This document shows, piece after piece, positions 16,964 to 25,540 of a stretch of DNA of 64,000 nucleotides. Below the pieces are notes generated by a model. That model saw only the letters and a list, made by a program, of their open reading frames with translations. It was not told the origin of the DNA and made no database searches. Position 1 is the first letter of the stretch. Each line of letters opens with the position of its first letter. This DNA is from JACVRW01 sp963764665 (lineage in GTDB: Bacteria > Actinomycetota > Thermoleophilia > Solirubrobacterales > Thermoleophilaceae). The DNA is taken from NCBI GenBank assembly GCA_963764665.1, contig CAVXTL010000022.1, forward strand, positions 62,001 through 126,000, given 5' to 3'. Position numbers and translations under genes: made by a program.

Positions 16964-17739
16964 GTGCGCACCATCTGCGTCCGCAGGGCCGACGACGCCG
17001 CGATCAGCGCGACCACAGCGATCCCGCCCGCGCACGCGAAGCCCAGGGCCAGCGCCTCGCTGTCCCAGCCGACGATTACCAGCGAGCGGATGCCCTCGAG
17101 CATGTACGAGACCGGGTTGTACGTCGCCACCGTGCGGAACCAGTCGGTCTCGATGAGGTCGCGGGGCAGGGCCATCGAGGAGAGGAAGAGGGCGGCGAAC
17201 ATGAGCGGGAAGATCCCCTGGACCGCCTCGCCCGAGCCGGTTCGCAGAGCCACGAACGCGCCGATGCTCCCGAAGCCGAGCGAGATGAGCAGGGACAGAG
17301 CGGCGATCACGAACGCTCCAGCCAGGCCGGCGTGGATGCCCGCCCCGGCGATCAGGCCCACCACGAGGAAGGTCGTGGCCTGGATCGTCCCGAGTGCCAC
17401 CACGCCCGCTAGCTGCCCCACCAGAAGGGCGGTGCGGTTGAGCGGCGTCAGGGACAGCCGGTTGAGGAAGCCCGACTCCACGTCGCTGGCCACGTTGGTG
17501 CCCGCGCTGTTGGCGGCGAACAGGCCGCCCTGCACGAAGCACACGGCCAGCACGAAGTCGAGGTAGGTGTCGGCAGGGAAGCCCGGCAGCTTGGTGGCCT
17601 CCTGGAGGCCACCGGCGTTCACCGCCAGCAGGAGCAGCGGGAAGAAGAGGGACGGCACCACCATCGCGGGCTGGCGCAGGGTCCGCACCACGGAGCGCCG
17701 CGCCAGCGTGCCTACCTGAAGCCCAAGTCCGGGCGTCAC
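16960..17739 (-). CDS. ABC-2 type transporter permease (first subunit)
   Basis: A 259-residue ABC-2 permease with an N-terminal cytoplasmic stretch and six membrane segments. 'VASDVESGFLNRLSLTPLNR' and 'NPVSYMLEGIRSLVIVGWD' are the coupling-helix and C-terminal motifs of DrrB-like exporters. It starts with GTG overlapping the stop of the ATPase gene (GTGA). It is distinct in sequence from the second permease, so the channel is probably a heterodimer. Substrate unknown; efflux of a hydrophobic compound or lipid is the usual role. Confidence 0.92.
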   Translation of the reverse strand: MTPGLGLQVGTLARRSVVRTLRQPAMVVPSLFFPLLLLAVNAGGLQEATKLPGFPADTYLDFVLAVCFVQGGLFAANSAGTNVASDVESGFLNRLSLTPLNRTALLVGQLAGVVALGTIQATTFLVVGLIAGAGIHAGLAGAFVIAALSLLISLGFGSIGAFVALRTGSGEAVQGIFPLMFAALFLSSMALPRDLIETDWFRTVATYNPVSYMLEGIRSLVIVGWDSEALALGFACAGGIAVVALIAASSALRTQMVRT

Positions 17740-18734
17740 GCGGCGACCCCGGCGGGTTCGGGCTCCTCCGCCGCGGCGCCGTCGCCCGAGCCCTCCAGAT
17801 GGCGTCCGGTCTTGGCGAGGAACACGTCGTCGAGCGTCGGAGCATGCAGCTGTAGGTGCTCCACGCGGATGTCCTCGGCGTCGAGCGCCCGCACCACGTC
17901 AGCCAGCTGCGCGTCACCGCCCGAGAGCCGCACGGCCGCGCCCTTGGGCGACGAGGACACGGCCTCGCCGAAGCGGGACAGCACCTGCTTCATGCGGCCG
18001 AGCTCCTCGTGCGCCGACGGGACGACCTCCACGCTCGAGCGGCCGATCTCGGCCTTCAGCGAGTCGGGCGTGCCCTCCGCCACGATGCGGCCCTGGTCGA
18101 TGATCCCGATGCGGTCCGCGAGCAGGTCCGCCTCCTCCAGGTACTGCGTGGTGAGGAACACGGTCACGCCGTCGTCCGTGGCCAGCCGCTGGACCTCTGC
18201 CCAGAGCGCGCTGCGGCTCTGGGGGTCGAGCCCGGTGGTGGGCTCGTCGAGGAAGAGGATGCGCGGCCCGTGAACCAGCGCGAGCGCCAGGTCGAGACGC
18301 CGCTTCATGCCGCCGGAGTAGCCGCCGACCTTGCGGTCCGCGGCCTCGACCAGGCCCACCCGGGCCAGCAGCTCGTCGCCGCGCCGGGTGCGCTCCGCCC
18401 GCGGCAGGCCGTGCAGCGCCGTCTGAAGCTTCATGTGCTCGCGCCCGGTGAGGAACGGATCGAGCGCGGCCTCCTGGAGGGCGGCCCCGATGGCGGCCCG
18501 GACCTGCGTGCCCTCCTCCACCACGTCGTGTCCCGCCACCCGGGCGCTTCCCGAGGTCGGCGGCAGCAGCGTGGTGAGCATGTGGACGGTCGTGGACTTC
18601 CCCGCCCCGTTGGGCCCGAGGAACCCGTACACCTCGCCGGAGGCGACGCGAATGTCGATGCCGTCCACGGCACGCGGGCCCTTCTTGAACTCGCGCACCA
18701 GGTCGGCGGTCTCGATCGCTGCGATGTCGCTCAT
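17736..18734 (-). CDS. ABC exporter ATP-binding protein, DrrA/CcmA type
   Basis: A 332-residue ATPase of the daunorubicin-resistance (DrrA) class. Walker A is 'GPNGAGKST', the signature 'YSGGMKRRLDLALALV', and Walker B 'ILFLDEPTTGLDP'. The C-terminal 80 residues form the DrrA-type domain ending with 'LHAPTLDDVFLAKTGRHLEG', which is diagnostic of this class. The ATG at 18734 is preferred; a GTG at 18752 would add six residues. The gene is divergent from a MarR regulator, 72 bases away, which suggests that the regulator controls the exporter. Confidence 0.94.
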   Translation of the reverse strand: MSDIAAIETADLVREFKKGPRAVDGIDIRVASGEVYGFLGPNGAGKSTTVHMLTTLLPPTSGSARVAGHDVVEEGTQVRAAIGAALQEAALDPFLTGREHMKLQTALHGLPRAERTRRGDELLARVGLVEAADRKVGGYSGGMKRRLDLALALVHGPRILFLDEPTTGLDPQSRSALWAEVQRLATDDGVTVFLTTQYLEEADLLADRIGIIDQGRIVAEGTPDSLKAEIGRSSVEVVPSAHEELGRMKQVLSRFGEAVSSSPKGAAVRLSGGDAQLADVVRALDAEDIRVEHLQLHAPTLDDVFLAKTGRHLEGSGDGAAAEEPEPAGVAA

Positions 18735-18765
18735 GGCCGGCGAGGCTAGCACAGGATCATTCGTG

Positions 18766-18795
18766 TTGCGAACTATCGAAGTAGTCGACTATCAT
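18766..18795 (+). promoter_or_regulatory. Promoter of the MarR gene with probable operator
   Basis: TTGCGA (18766-18771), 18-base spacer and TATCAT (18790-18795, 5/6 match) sit 11 bases before the MarR ATG. Transcription would begin nearly at the start codon. The spacer holds CGAACTATCGAAGTAGTCGA, a partly symmetric sequence. Its CGAACTATC part recurs at 19959-19967 ahead of the group 2 sigma gene. Confidence 0.5.
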
Positions 18796-18806
18796 GCGCC
18801 TCAAGG

Positions 18807-19238
18807 ATGCCCGTCAAACAGGAGATCGAGCCCGCTGTCGAGGCATGGACGCTGATCTGGCGGCTCATGCAGGCGAACAAGCCGCGCATGATGCGGCTGG
18901 CCCAGGAGCTCGACCTCGCCCCCATGCAGCTGCACGCGCTGCGGCTGATCGAGCCGGGCAAGGAGGTCCCCATGGGCGCGCTCGCACAGTCGCTCTTCTG
19001 CGACCCGTCGAACGTCACGGGGATAGTGGACCGGCTCGAGGCGCGCGGCCTGATCGAGCGCCGCCCGGCGGACGGCGACCGGCGCGTGAAGATCCTCGCG
19101 CTGACGGCCGAGGGCGAGCGCCTTCGCTCGGATGCGTCGCTGCAGATGGAGCAGCCGCCGCCCGAGATCGCAGCGCTGCCGCGCGACGTGCAGGTGGCCC
19201 TGCGCGACGCGCTTCGCGCGGCGCTCGCATCCTCCTGA
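18807..19238 (+). CDS. MarR family transcriptional regulator
   Basis: A 143-residue winged-helix regulator. The DNA-binding part reads 'GALAQSLFCDPSNVTGIVDRL' (shown in part) then 'GLIERRPADGDRRVKILALT', the wing typical of MarR. Divergent from the drug-type ABC exporter, it most likely represses exporter and itself, released by a small ligand. It has little room for a leader, and no ribosome site beyond AAGG just before the ATG. It converges on the DoxX gene with a shared bidirectional terminator hairpin. Confidence 0.92.
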   Translation: MPVKQEIEPAVEAWTLIWRLMQANKPRMMRLAQELDLAPMQLHALRLIEPGKEVPMGALAQSLFCDPSNVTGIVDRLEARGLIERRPADGDRRVKILALTAEGERLRSDASLQMEQPPPEIAALPRDVQVALRDALRAALASS

Positions 19239-19243
19239 ACGAC

Positions 19244-19272
19244 TCGGGCCCGGACGCGCTGCCCGGGCCCGA
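19244..19272. terminator. Bidirectional terminator between marR and doxX-type genes
   Basis: A perfect 10-bp stem, TCGGGCCCGG (19244-19253) with CCGGGCCCGA (19263-19272), and a 9-base loop. It sits between convergent stops at 19238 and 19295. There is no long T-tract on either side, but the position and stem strength fit a terminator. Confidence 0.75.
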
Positions 19273-19294
19273 CGTCATTCCTGAGATGCGGGTG

Positions 19295-19816
19295 CTAGGC
19301 GCCCTGCGGGTGCGCGGGCGCTCCGCGCTCATGGCTCAGCCGGCCCGCGGCGATCGCCCCGATGCCGCCCACGAGCCCGGCGCCGAGCGCGCCGAATGCC
19401 CAGGCCGTCCCGGCGAGGTCGAACCCGAACGCCGAGTCGAGCGACACGTCACCCGCGCCCACGGCCGCGAGACCGAATGCGATCGTCGCGAACACGAGCG
19501 GGAGCTCGAAGCCGCCGTCCTGGGCCCAGATCCCCTTCCCGCGGTGTGCGGTGAGGGAAGCCGTGACCATCGTGGCGATCAGGATCGCCGCGGCGAACGG
19601 CACGAGGAGGCCGAGCGCCAGCAGCAGTCCGCCGAAGAACTCAGCGGCCCCGGCGAGGGTCGCGTGGAGCCGGCCCGGGCGCAGCCCGAGCGCCTCGAAG
19701 AAGCCCCCGGTGCCCTGGATCCCGTGGCCTCCGAACAGGCCAAAGAGCTTCTGGGTCCCGTGCCCCATGAAGAGCACGCCGGGTATGGCGTGCAGTGCAA
19801 AGAGTCCTATATCCAA
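19295..19816 (-). CDS. DoxX family membrane protein
   Basis: A 173-residue DoxX/YphA family protein with four membrane segments. Typical N-terminal sequence: 'ALHAIPGVLFMGHGTQKLFG', and later 'AGAAEFFGGLLLALGLLVPFA' (in part). A C-terminal hydrophobic Gly/Ala-rich segment is longer than in the shortest members. DoxX-type proteins are linked to membrane redox or thiol-stress complexes in actinobacteria; a specific role is not proven here. It is divergent from the group 2 sigma gene, with 166 bases between them. Confidence 0.9.
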   Translation of the reverse strand: MDIGLFALHAIPGVLFMGHGTQKLFGLFGGHGIQGTGGFFEALGLRPGRLHATLAGAAEFFGGLLLALGLLVPFAAAILIATMVTASLTAHRGKGIWAQDGGFELPLVFATIAFGLAAVGAGDVSLDSAFGFDLAGTAWAFGALGAGLVGGIGAIAAGRLSHERGAPAHPQGA

Positions 19817-19940
19817 CGGGAAACGCCTCCCTTATGATTCGTGAGCAGCCATTCTCTAGATTAGCAGGATAGTTGCGCGCGCAATCAGTTTCCCGGTTCA
19901 GGAGGGAAGGAGTCGGGAAGAAATCGACGAACCGTTTCGC

Positions 19941-19967
19941 TATACTTTCGATAACAATCGAACTATC
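19941..19967 (+). promoter_or_regulatory. Promoter -10 and inverted repeat ahead of the group 2 sigma gene
   Basis: TATACT (19941-19946, 5/6) is followed immediately by the palindrome TTCGAT-AACA-ATCGAA (19947-19962), which runs into CTATC. CGAACTATC (19959-19967) is shared with the MarR promoter region. A protein bound here would cover the transcription start. The -35 is not clear. Confidence 0.45.
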
Positions 19968-19982
19968 AAACGAAGAGTAGAT

Positions 19983-20849
19983 ATGGCTGCATCGACACTT
20001 ACCCGGAGTGCACCCACTCCCCCTGAGCTCCTGGAGGACTCCCTCCAGCTGTTCTTCAACGAGGCGCGCAAGTACCCGCTGCTCACTGCCGCCGAGGAGA
20101 TCGAGCTCGCAAAGCGCATCGAAAAGGGCGACCTCGCCGCCAAGGACCGCATGGTCAACGCGAACCTCCGACTCGTCATCTCCGTGGCCCGCAAGTACCA
20201 GGGCCAGGGCCTTCCGCTGACGGACCTGATCCAGGAGGGGATGCTGGGCCTGATCCGCGCGGTCGAGAAGTTCGACTGGCGCAAGGGCTTCAAGTTCTCC
20301 ACCTACGGAACGCTGTGGATCCGCCAGGCGATCGGCCGCGGGCTGGCCAACTCCGGCCGGACCGTGAGGCTGCCCGTGCACATCGTGGCGCGGGCACGAA
20401 AGATCGCGGACGCGGAGCGCAAGCTCGCCGTGGAGCTCGGTCGTAGCCCGACCGAGGAGGAGATCGCGGCGGCCGTCGAGCTTCCGCTCGACGAGGTGGC
20501 CGACATCCGGCGCGCCGACCGCGGTCCCGCGAGCCTCGACCAGGGCGTGGGCGAGGACGGCGACACCGCCCTCGGCGACCTGGTGGCCGCAGACGGACCG
20601 ACCGTCGAGGAGGAAGTGGCCACGGACCTCGCGACCGAGAGCCTGCGAGCAGCGGTGGACACCCTTCCCGAGGTCGAGCGCAACGTGATCGCGCTCAGGT
20701 TCGGGCTGGACGAGGAGCAGCCGGTCGCGCTACGCGAGACCGGACGCCGCCTCGGACTCTCGAGCGAGCGTGTCCGCCAGCTCGAGGACCGTGCCCTCAA
20801 GCGCCTTGCGCGCGAGGAGACGGTTGCCGCGCTGCGCGACGCAGCGTAG
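19983..20849 (+). CDS. Group 2 sigma-70 factor (RpoD/HrdB-related)
   Basis: A 288-residue sigma factor lacking the long N-terminal region 1.1 of primary sigma factors. Region 1.2 begins 'DSLQLFFNEARKYPLLTAAEE'; region 2 includes 'NLRLVISVARKYQGQGLPL' and 'FKFSTYGTLWIRQAIGR'. Region 3 has 'LGRSPTEEEIAAAVEL', and region 4 'VALRETGRRLGLSSERVRQLE'. This is a SigB/HrdA-like nonessential factor of the RpoD/SigA family, probably used in stationary phase or stress. The upstream palindrome suggests repressor control. A terminator hairpin follows 25 bases after its stop. Confidence 0.93.
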   Translation: MAASTLTRSAPTPPELLEDSLQLFFNEARKYPLLTAAEEIELAKRIEKGDLAAKDRMVNANLRLVISVARKYQGQGLPLTDLIQEGMLGLIRAVEKFDWRKGFKFSTYGTLWIRQAIGRGLANSGRTVRLPVHIVARARKIADAERKLAVELGRSPTEEEIAAAVELPLDEVADIRRADRGPASLDQGVGEDGDTALGDLVAADGPTVEEEVATDLATESLRAAVDTLPEVERNVIALRFGLDEEQPVALRETGRRLGLSSERVRQLEDRALKRLAREETVAALRDAA

Positions 20850-20874
20850 GCCTCAAGAAAAAGAATGGTCGTAT

Positions 20875-20904
20875 GACGGCCGCGGCCCTCGGGTCGCGGC
20901 CGTC
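20875..20904. terminator. Terminator hairpin after the group 2 sigma gene
   Basis: A perfect 10-bp stem GACGGCCGCG/CGCGGCCGTC with a 10-base loop, followed on the plus strand by GTCGTTGTGG. It lies between convergent genes ending at 20849 and 20922 and can serve both directions. Confidence 0.78.
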
Positions 20905-20921
20905 GTCGTTGTGGACGCTTT

Positions 20922-21758
20922 CTAGGCCGCGGCGGCGATGCGGTCGAGCTCGTCGGCCCCGAGCTCGAGCTCGGCGGCAGCCACGTTCTCCTCGAGGTGC
21001 GCCACGGATCCGGTGCCCGGAATGGGCAGCATCACTTCGGAGCGGCCGAGGAGCCAGGCCAGGGCCACCTGACCCGGCGTGGCGTCGTGGCTGCGCGCCA
21101 CGTCGTCAAGAGGGCCGCCCGGCCGCGCCAGGTCGCCGGTGGCGAGCGGAAACCAGGGGATGAAGCCGATGCCGGCCTCGGAGCAGGCGTCGAGCACGTC
21201 CTCCGAGCGGCGGTCCTCCAGGTTGTAACGGTTCTGAACCGTGACCACGTCCACCAGCTCTCGGGCGCGCTCCAGTTCGTCGAGCGACACGTTCGACACG
21301 CCGATGTGGCGGATCTTGCCTTCGTCCTGCAGCTCCTTGAGGGCGCCCACGGAGTCCTCGAACGGGACGTCCGGATCGGGCGAATGCAGCTGATAGAGGT
21401 CGATGCGATCGAGCTTCAACCGCCGCAGGCTGCCCTCGCAGCATTCCTTCAGGCGCTCGGGCCGCGCGTCGCGGGGCCACTCGCCCGGACCGGTGCGGCG
21501 AAGCCCGCCCTTGGTGGCGATCAGCAGCCCCTCGGGATACGGGTGGAGCGTCTCGGCGATCAGCTCCTCGCTCACGTCCGGGCCGTACGAGTCGGCGGTG
21601 TCGATCAGGTTCACCCCGAGCTCGAGCGTCCTGCGAAGGACGGCGCGCGCGGCGTCGGGATCCTCGGGCGGACCCCAGATCCCAGGCCCCGTGATGCGCA
21701 TGGCGCCGAAGCCCAGCCGTCGTACCTCGAGGTCTCCGCCGATCGTGAAGGTGTCCAT
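20922..21758 (-). CDS. Aldo/keto reductase
   Basis: A 278-residue NADPH-dependent oxidoreductase with the aldo/keto reductase TIM barrel. The catalytic tetrad is visible: Asp and Tyr in 'NLIDTADSYGPDVSEELI', Lys in 'LIATKGGL', and His in 'LYQLHSPDPDVP'. C-terminal 'VALAWLLGRSEVMLPIPGTGS' contacts the cofactor. It belongs to the AKR branch close to YdbC/pyridoxal reductase-like proteins; the physiological substrate is unknown. It stands alone between the sigma gene and the indolepyruvate oxidoreductase gene. Confidence 0.92.
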   Translation of the reverse strand: MDTFTIGGDLEVRRLGFGAMRITGPGIWGPPEDPDAARAVLRRTLELGVNLIDTADSYGPDVSEELIAETLHPYPEGLLIATKGGLRRTGPGEWPRDARPERLKECCEGSLRRLKLDRIDLYQLHSPDPDVPFEDSVGALKELQDEGKIRHIGVSNVSLDELERARELVDVVTVQNRYNLEDRRSEDVLDACSEAGIGFIPWFPLATGDLARPGGPLDDVARSHDATPGQVALAWLLGRSEVMLPIPGTGSVAHLEENVAAAELELGADELDRIAAAA

Positions 21759-21793
21759 CGCGCCGAGGCTAGCGACGCTGGCCGGGGCGGCGG

Positions 21794-24700
21794 CTAGGCC
21801 GCGCGAAGCGCCTCGCTCAGCTCTGCGGCGCGCTCGCGGAAGCGCTCGACGCTCTCCAGCTTGATGTCCTCGTAGCCGCGCACCATGTCGGGGAGCTCGC
21901 AGAGCTCGACGGCGGTTCCGTGGGTGTCCGGCGTGAGCGCCGCGAGGGCCTCGCTCACCAGCTGCTCGTACTCGCCCACGAGCCGGCGCTCGACGCGGCG
22001 CACACGGGCCATGCCGAACGGGTCGAGCGGCGTGCCGCGCAGGCGGCGCATGCCGCGCAGAACGCGGAAGGCCGGCACGAACCAGCGCCCGAGCTTGAGC
22101 TTGCGCTTGAGACCGAGCGCGCGCAGGAGCGGCGGGTGGAGGTTGAACCAGATGCGCGCTCCGTCGCCGAGCTCCCGGTCGAGCTTGGCCCGCTCGAACG
22201 AGTCGAGGTGGAGCCGGGCGACCTCGTACTCGTCCTTGTAGGCCATCAGCTTGAAGAGGTTGCGCGCTACCGCCTCAGCCAGCTCGCCGCGGCCGGGCAC
22301 CCGCTCCTGCTCCGCGACCTGCACGCGGCGCACGGCCTCGGCGTAGCGGCGCGCGTAGGCCGAGCTCTGGAAGGCGGTGAGCTCGGGCACGCGCACCTCG
22401 ACGATGCGGCGCAGCTCGCCGGTGTCGCCGTCCACGGCCAGGTCCACGAGCTCGCGCTCGATGTCGGAGAGCTCGGGCGCGGGCGGCACGGCCTCTGCGG
22501 TTAGCCCTTCGAGGGCATCCGGGCTGGCCACCACCGCGCGTCCCCAGGCGAAGGCGGCCAGGTTCTTCTCGACGGCCGCCCCGTTCAGGCGGATCGCCTG
22601 CTCGAGCGCCGCCAGCGACACCGGCAGGAGGCCGCGCTGGAAGGCCGCCCCGAGCGCGAGCGTGTTGGCCATCATGTGGTCGCCGAAGAGCCGCTCCGAG
22701 AGACCCTGGGCGTCGAGGTAGAGGTTGAGCTCGCGCCGCGTGACCGCGTCGATCCGGTCGAGCTGCCCGGACAGCTCGGGGAAGCGCTCGCCGGGGTCGA
22801 TCACCATGCGGCCGGTGGGCACCGCGCTGGTGGAGACGACGGCCACCGTGCGGTCCGGCGTGGCCGTGGCGAGGTTCGAGTCGGCGGAGGCGCCGAGCAG
22901 ATCGAAGCCGAGGTACACGTCGACGCTGCCCGCCGGAGCCTTGCTCGCAGACGCGAGCGCTCCGCGCGAGATGCGCAGGTCGGAAACCACCGGGCCGCCC
23001 TTCTGGGACAGGCCGGTCTGGTCGAGCCCGCGCACGTCGAACCCGTCGATCAGGGCCGCCATGCCGAGCACCTGGCTCACGGTCACCACGCCGGTGCCTC
23101 CCACGCCCATCATTCGCACGCCGCACTCGGCGTCGCTCACGACCGGCTCGGGCTCGGGCAGCGACGCCGGAGGCGCCGGGGCCTCAACGCGGGCCACCTT
23201 GCCCGGCACGACAGTGAGGAACGACGGGCAGTCGCCCTCCACGCACGAGTAGTCCTTGTTGCACGAGGCCTGGTGGATCTGCGTCTTGCGGCCGAACTCG
23301 GTGTCCACCGGCAGGACCGACAGGCAGCTCGACTTCTTGCCGCAGTCGCCGCAGCCCTCGCACACGCGCTCGTTGATCCAGATCCGCTCCACCGGGTCGG
23401 GGGCCTTGCCGCGCTTGCGCTTGCGCCGAAGCTCGGCGGCGCACTCCTGGTCGTGGATCAGGACGGTCACGCCGTCCACCTCGGCCAGCTCGCGCTGGGC
23501 ATCGAGCAGGTCGCCGCGGTCGCGCAGCTCGGCGATCGAGGCGAGCTTCACCCCGCGGTAGCGCTCGGGCTCTTCGGTGGTCACGATGATGCGCCGGACG
23601 CCCTCGAGCTCGAGCCAGCGGGTGAGCTCGGGCACGCTCATGCCGCCCTCCACGTTCTGGCCGCCCGTCATGGCCACCGCGCCGTTGAAGAGCAGCTTGT
23701 AGGTGATGTTCACCCCGGCCGCCACGGCGGCGCGAACCGCGAGTGAGCCCGAGTGGTGGAAGGTGCCGTCGCCGATGTTCTGGACGAGGTGGCGGTCGTC
23801 GGTGAAGGGCTCCATGCCGATCCACTGCGCGCCCTCGCCGCCCATCTGCGTGATGCCGGTGATCTCGCCCTTGCCCTCCGGGTTGAGCAGCACCATCGTG
23901 TGGCAGCCGATGCCGGCGCCCACGAGCGTGCCCTCGGGCGCCTGGGTCGAGCTGTTGTGGGGGCAGCCGGAGCAGAAGAACGGCGAGCGGGCTGCCATCG
24001 GCAGCGGCCGCGGGCGGCCGGCGATCTCGTCGAGGGCGCGAAGCCCCGCGTCCACCGAGGGCAGGTCCACGCGGGCGCGGAGCCGGGCCGCCACCGCGCG
24101 GGCAACGACGTCTGCGTCCAGGTCGAGCTCCGCCGGCAGCAGCGACTGGCCGTGCTCGTCGCGCTTGCCCACGATGCGGGGGGCGCCCGTGGTCCCGTAG
24201 AGCACCTCCTTGAGCGAGCTCTCCACGAACGGGCCCTTCTCCTCCACCACGAGGATCTCGTCGAGGCCGCGGGCGAACTCGCGAACCACATGCGGCTCGA
24301 GCGGCCAGATCATGCCGAGCTTGAGGATCCGCACCCCGGCGCGCTCGAGCTCGCGCTCCTCGAGACCGAGCCGGCGCAGCGCGTGACACAGGTCGTAGTG
24401 GGCCTTGCCGGCGGTCACGATGCCGAGCCAGGCGTCACGGGCGCCCTCCACGCGGTTCACGTCGTTCGCGCGTGCGTAGGCGAGGGCCAGCTCGGTGCGC
24501 GGTCCCAGCAGGCTCCGCTCCATGTCGAGCGACGCCGGCGCGAGCAGGTTGCCGTTGGGCACGTGCTCGTAGGGGCGCCCCTGCCAGATGACCTCGGGCA
24601 GCTCGGGAGTCACCCGCGCGAGGCCCACCTCGGCGGTGCCCGAGGCGTCGGCCACGCTCGTGACGATCTTGAACCCGCACCAGAGCCCGGAGGCGCGCGA

Positions 24701-25360
24701 GCAGGCGTAGGCGTGCAGGCCGAGGTCCAGCACGTCCTGAACGTCGGCGGGCGCGAACACCGGCATGTGCAGGCTGGCCAGCAGAGATTCCGACGCGCTC
24801 GGGACGGTGGACGACTTGCAGCTCGGGTCGTCGCCCACCACGGCCAGGGCGCCGCCTGTGCGCGACACGCCCACGAAGTTGCCGTGGCGGAGGGAGTCGG
24901 CGGCGCGGTCGAGGCCGGGCGCCTTGCCGTACCACATGGCCAGCACGCCGTCGTAGCGCGAGCCGGGCAGCCGGCCGGCCAGCTGGCTCCCCCAGGCGGA
25001 GGTGGCGCCGAGCTCCTCGTTCAGTCCGGGTACATGCCGGACGTGATGCTCGGCGCACAGCTCGGCGCGGCGCTGAAGCTCTTGGTCGAACCCGCCCAGC
25101 GGCGAGCCCTGATAGCCCGACACGAGCGTGCCGGTGTGCAGGCCGCGGGCACGATCGGCGCGGTGCTGGTCGAGCACAAGCCGCACCAGCCCCTGCACGC
25201 CCGTGAGCAGCACCCGGCCCTCGTCGAGCAGGTACTTGTCGTCGAGGGTGACCTCGCGGCGCTCGGGCTGCCGGCGCCCGCGTGCGGTCGTGCCTCTTCG
25301 ACGCTCTGAGCGCTGCTGCCTACGCCTGTCGGGGCGGTCGCGTAGCGCGGTCGGATTCAC
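21794..25360 (-). CDS. Indolepyruvate:ferredoxin oxidoreductase, single-chain (alpha-beta fused)
   Basis: A very large (about 1188 residues) thiamine-diphosphate-dependent 2-oxoacid:ferredoxin oxidoreductase. The N-terminal pyrimidine domain has 'GTLVSGYQGSPLGGFDQEL'. The TPP-binding domain has 'CSGCPHNSSTQAP' and 'GIGCHTMVLL'. A cysteine cluster 'VCEGCGDCGKKSSCLSV' carries an iron-sulfur centre, and the gamma domain begins near 'GVRMMGVGGTGVVTVSQVLG'. It oxidatively decarboxylates aryl- or branched-chain 2-oxoacids to acyl-CoA. GTG at 25360 is preferred because GAGGGAG lies 7 bases upstream; an ATG at 25381 adds seven residues. Either start leaves an unusual Arg-rich extension of about 35 residues before the conserved part. 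Divergent from a leucine-type dehydrogenase, it should act directly after that enzyme. Confidence 0.93.
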   Translation of the reverse strand: MNPTALRDRPDRRRQQRSERRRGTTARGRRQPERREVTLDDKYLLDEGRVLLTGVQGLVRLVLDQHRADRARGLHTGTLVSGYQGSPLGGFDQELQRRAELCAEHHVRHVPGLNEELGATSAWGSQLAGRLPGSRYDGVLAMWYGKAPGLDRAADSLRHGNFVGVSRTGGALAVVGDDPSCKSSTVPSASESLLASLHMPVFAPADVQDVLDLGLHAYACSRASGLWCGFKIVTSVADASGTAEVGLARVTPELPEVIWQGRPYEHVPNGNLLAPASLDMERSLLGPRTELALAYARANDVNRVEGARDAWLGIVTAGKAHYDLCHALRRLGLEERELERAGVRILKLGMIWPLEPHVVREFARGLDEILVVEEKGPFVESSLKEVLYGTTGAPRIVGKRDEHGQSLLPAELDLDADVVARAVAARLRARVDLPSVDAGLRALDEIAGRPRPLPMAARSPFFCSGCPHNSSTQAPEGTLVGAGIGCHTMVLLNPEGKGEITGITQMGGEGAQWIGMEPFTDDRHLVQNIGDGTFHHSGSLAVRAAVAAGVNITYKLLFNGAVAMTGGQNVEGGMSVPELTRWLELEGVRRIIVTTEEPERYRGVKLASIAELRDRGDLLDAQRELAEVDGVTVLIHDQECAAELRRKRKRGKAPDPVERIWINERVCEGCGDCGKKSSCLSVLPVDTEFGRKTQIHQASCNKDYSCVEGDCPSFLTVVPGKVARVEAPAPPASLPEPEPVVSDAECGVRMMGVGGTGVVTVSQVLGMAALIDGFDVRGLDQTGLSQKGGPVVSDLRISRGALASASKAPAGSVDVYLGFDLLGASADSNLATATPDRTVAVVSTSAVPTGRMVIDPGERFPELSGQLDRIDAVTRRELNLYLDAQGLSERLFGDHMMANTLALGAAFQRGLLPVSLAALEQAIRLNGAAVEKNLAAFAWGRAVVASPDALEGLTAEAVPPAPELSDIERELVDLAVDGDTGELRRIVEVRVPELTAFQSSAYARRYAEAVRRVQVAEQERVPGRGELAEAVARNLFKLMAYKDEYEVARLHLDSFERAKLDRELGDGARIWFNLHPPLLRALGLKRKLKLGRWFVPAFRVLRGMRRLRGTPLDPFGMARVRRVERRLVGEYEQLVSEALAALTPDTHGTAVELCELPDMVRGYEDIKLESVERFRERAAELSEALRAA

Positions 25361-25476
25361 TCGTCTCTCCCTCGGTTCCATGCTGGGCGGCCAGCCTATG
25401 GATAACGAAACTTACCATTGATGGCGCATCTTGCGCAACGCCATCCTGGCCAGTCGACCCGGGCACCCTATCCACC

Positions 25477-25505
25477 ACTATTGGACCGGTTCCCGTTGAT
25501 GTCAA
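25477..25505 (-). promoter_or_regulatory. Promoter of the indolepyruvate oxidoreductase gene
   Basis: On the minus strand, a perfect TTGACA (25505-25500), a 17-base spacer and AATAGT (25482-25477, 4/6). Its -35 overlaps the -35 of the divergent dehydrogenase promoter. The expected leader is about 100 bases. Confidence 0.55.
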
Positions 25506-25524
25506 GCGAAACACGCGTTATGGT
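25496..25524 (+). promoter_or_regulatory. Promoter of the Leu/Phe/Val dehydrogenase gene (leaderless)
   Basis: TTGATG (25496-25501), a 17-base spacer and TATGGT (25519-25524). The predicted start of transcription (25531-25533) coincides with the ATG at 25533, and no ribosome site exists, so the mRNA is probably leaderless. Confidence 0.55.
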
Positions 25525-25540
25525 CAATAACAATGACCAT
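25520..25540. promoter_or_regulatory. Operator-like inverted repeat ATGGTCA-N7-TGACCAT
   Basis: A perfect 7-bp inverted repeat covers the -10 region and the start codon of the dehydrogenase gene. TGGTC/GACCA half-sites resemble those of FadR-type GntR regulators, and such a regulator is encoded by the next gene but one. Binding here would block the dehydrogenase-regulator operon. Confidence 0.55.

Noticed and set aside
23753..25309. A 518-codon plus-strand frame
   Set aside because: Antisense shadow of the indolepyruvate oxidoreductase gene.
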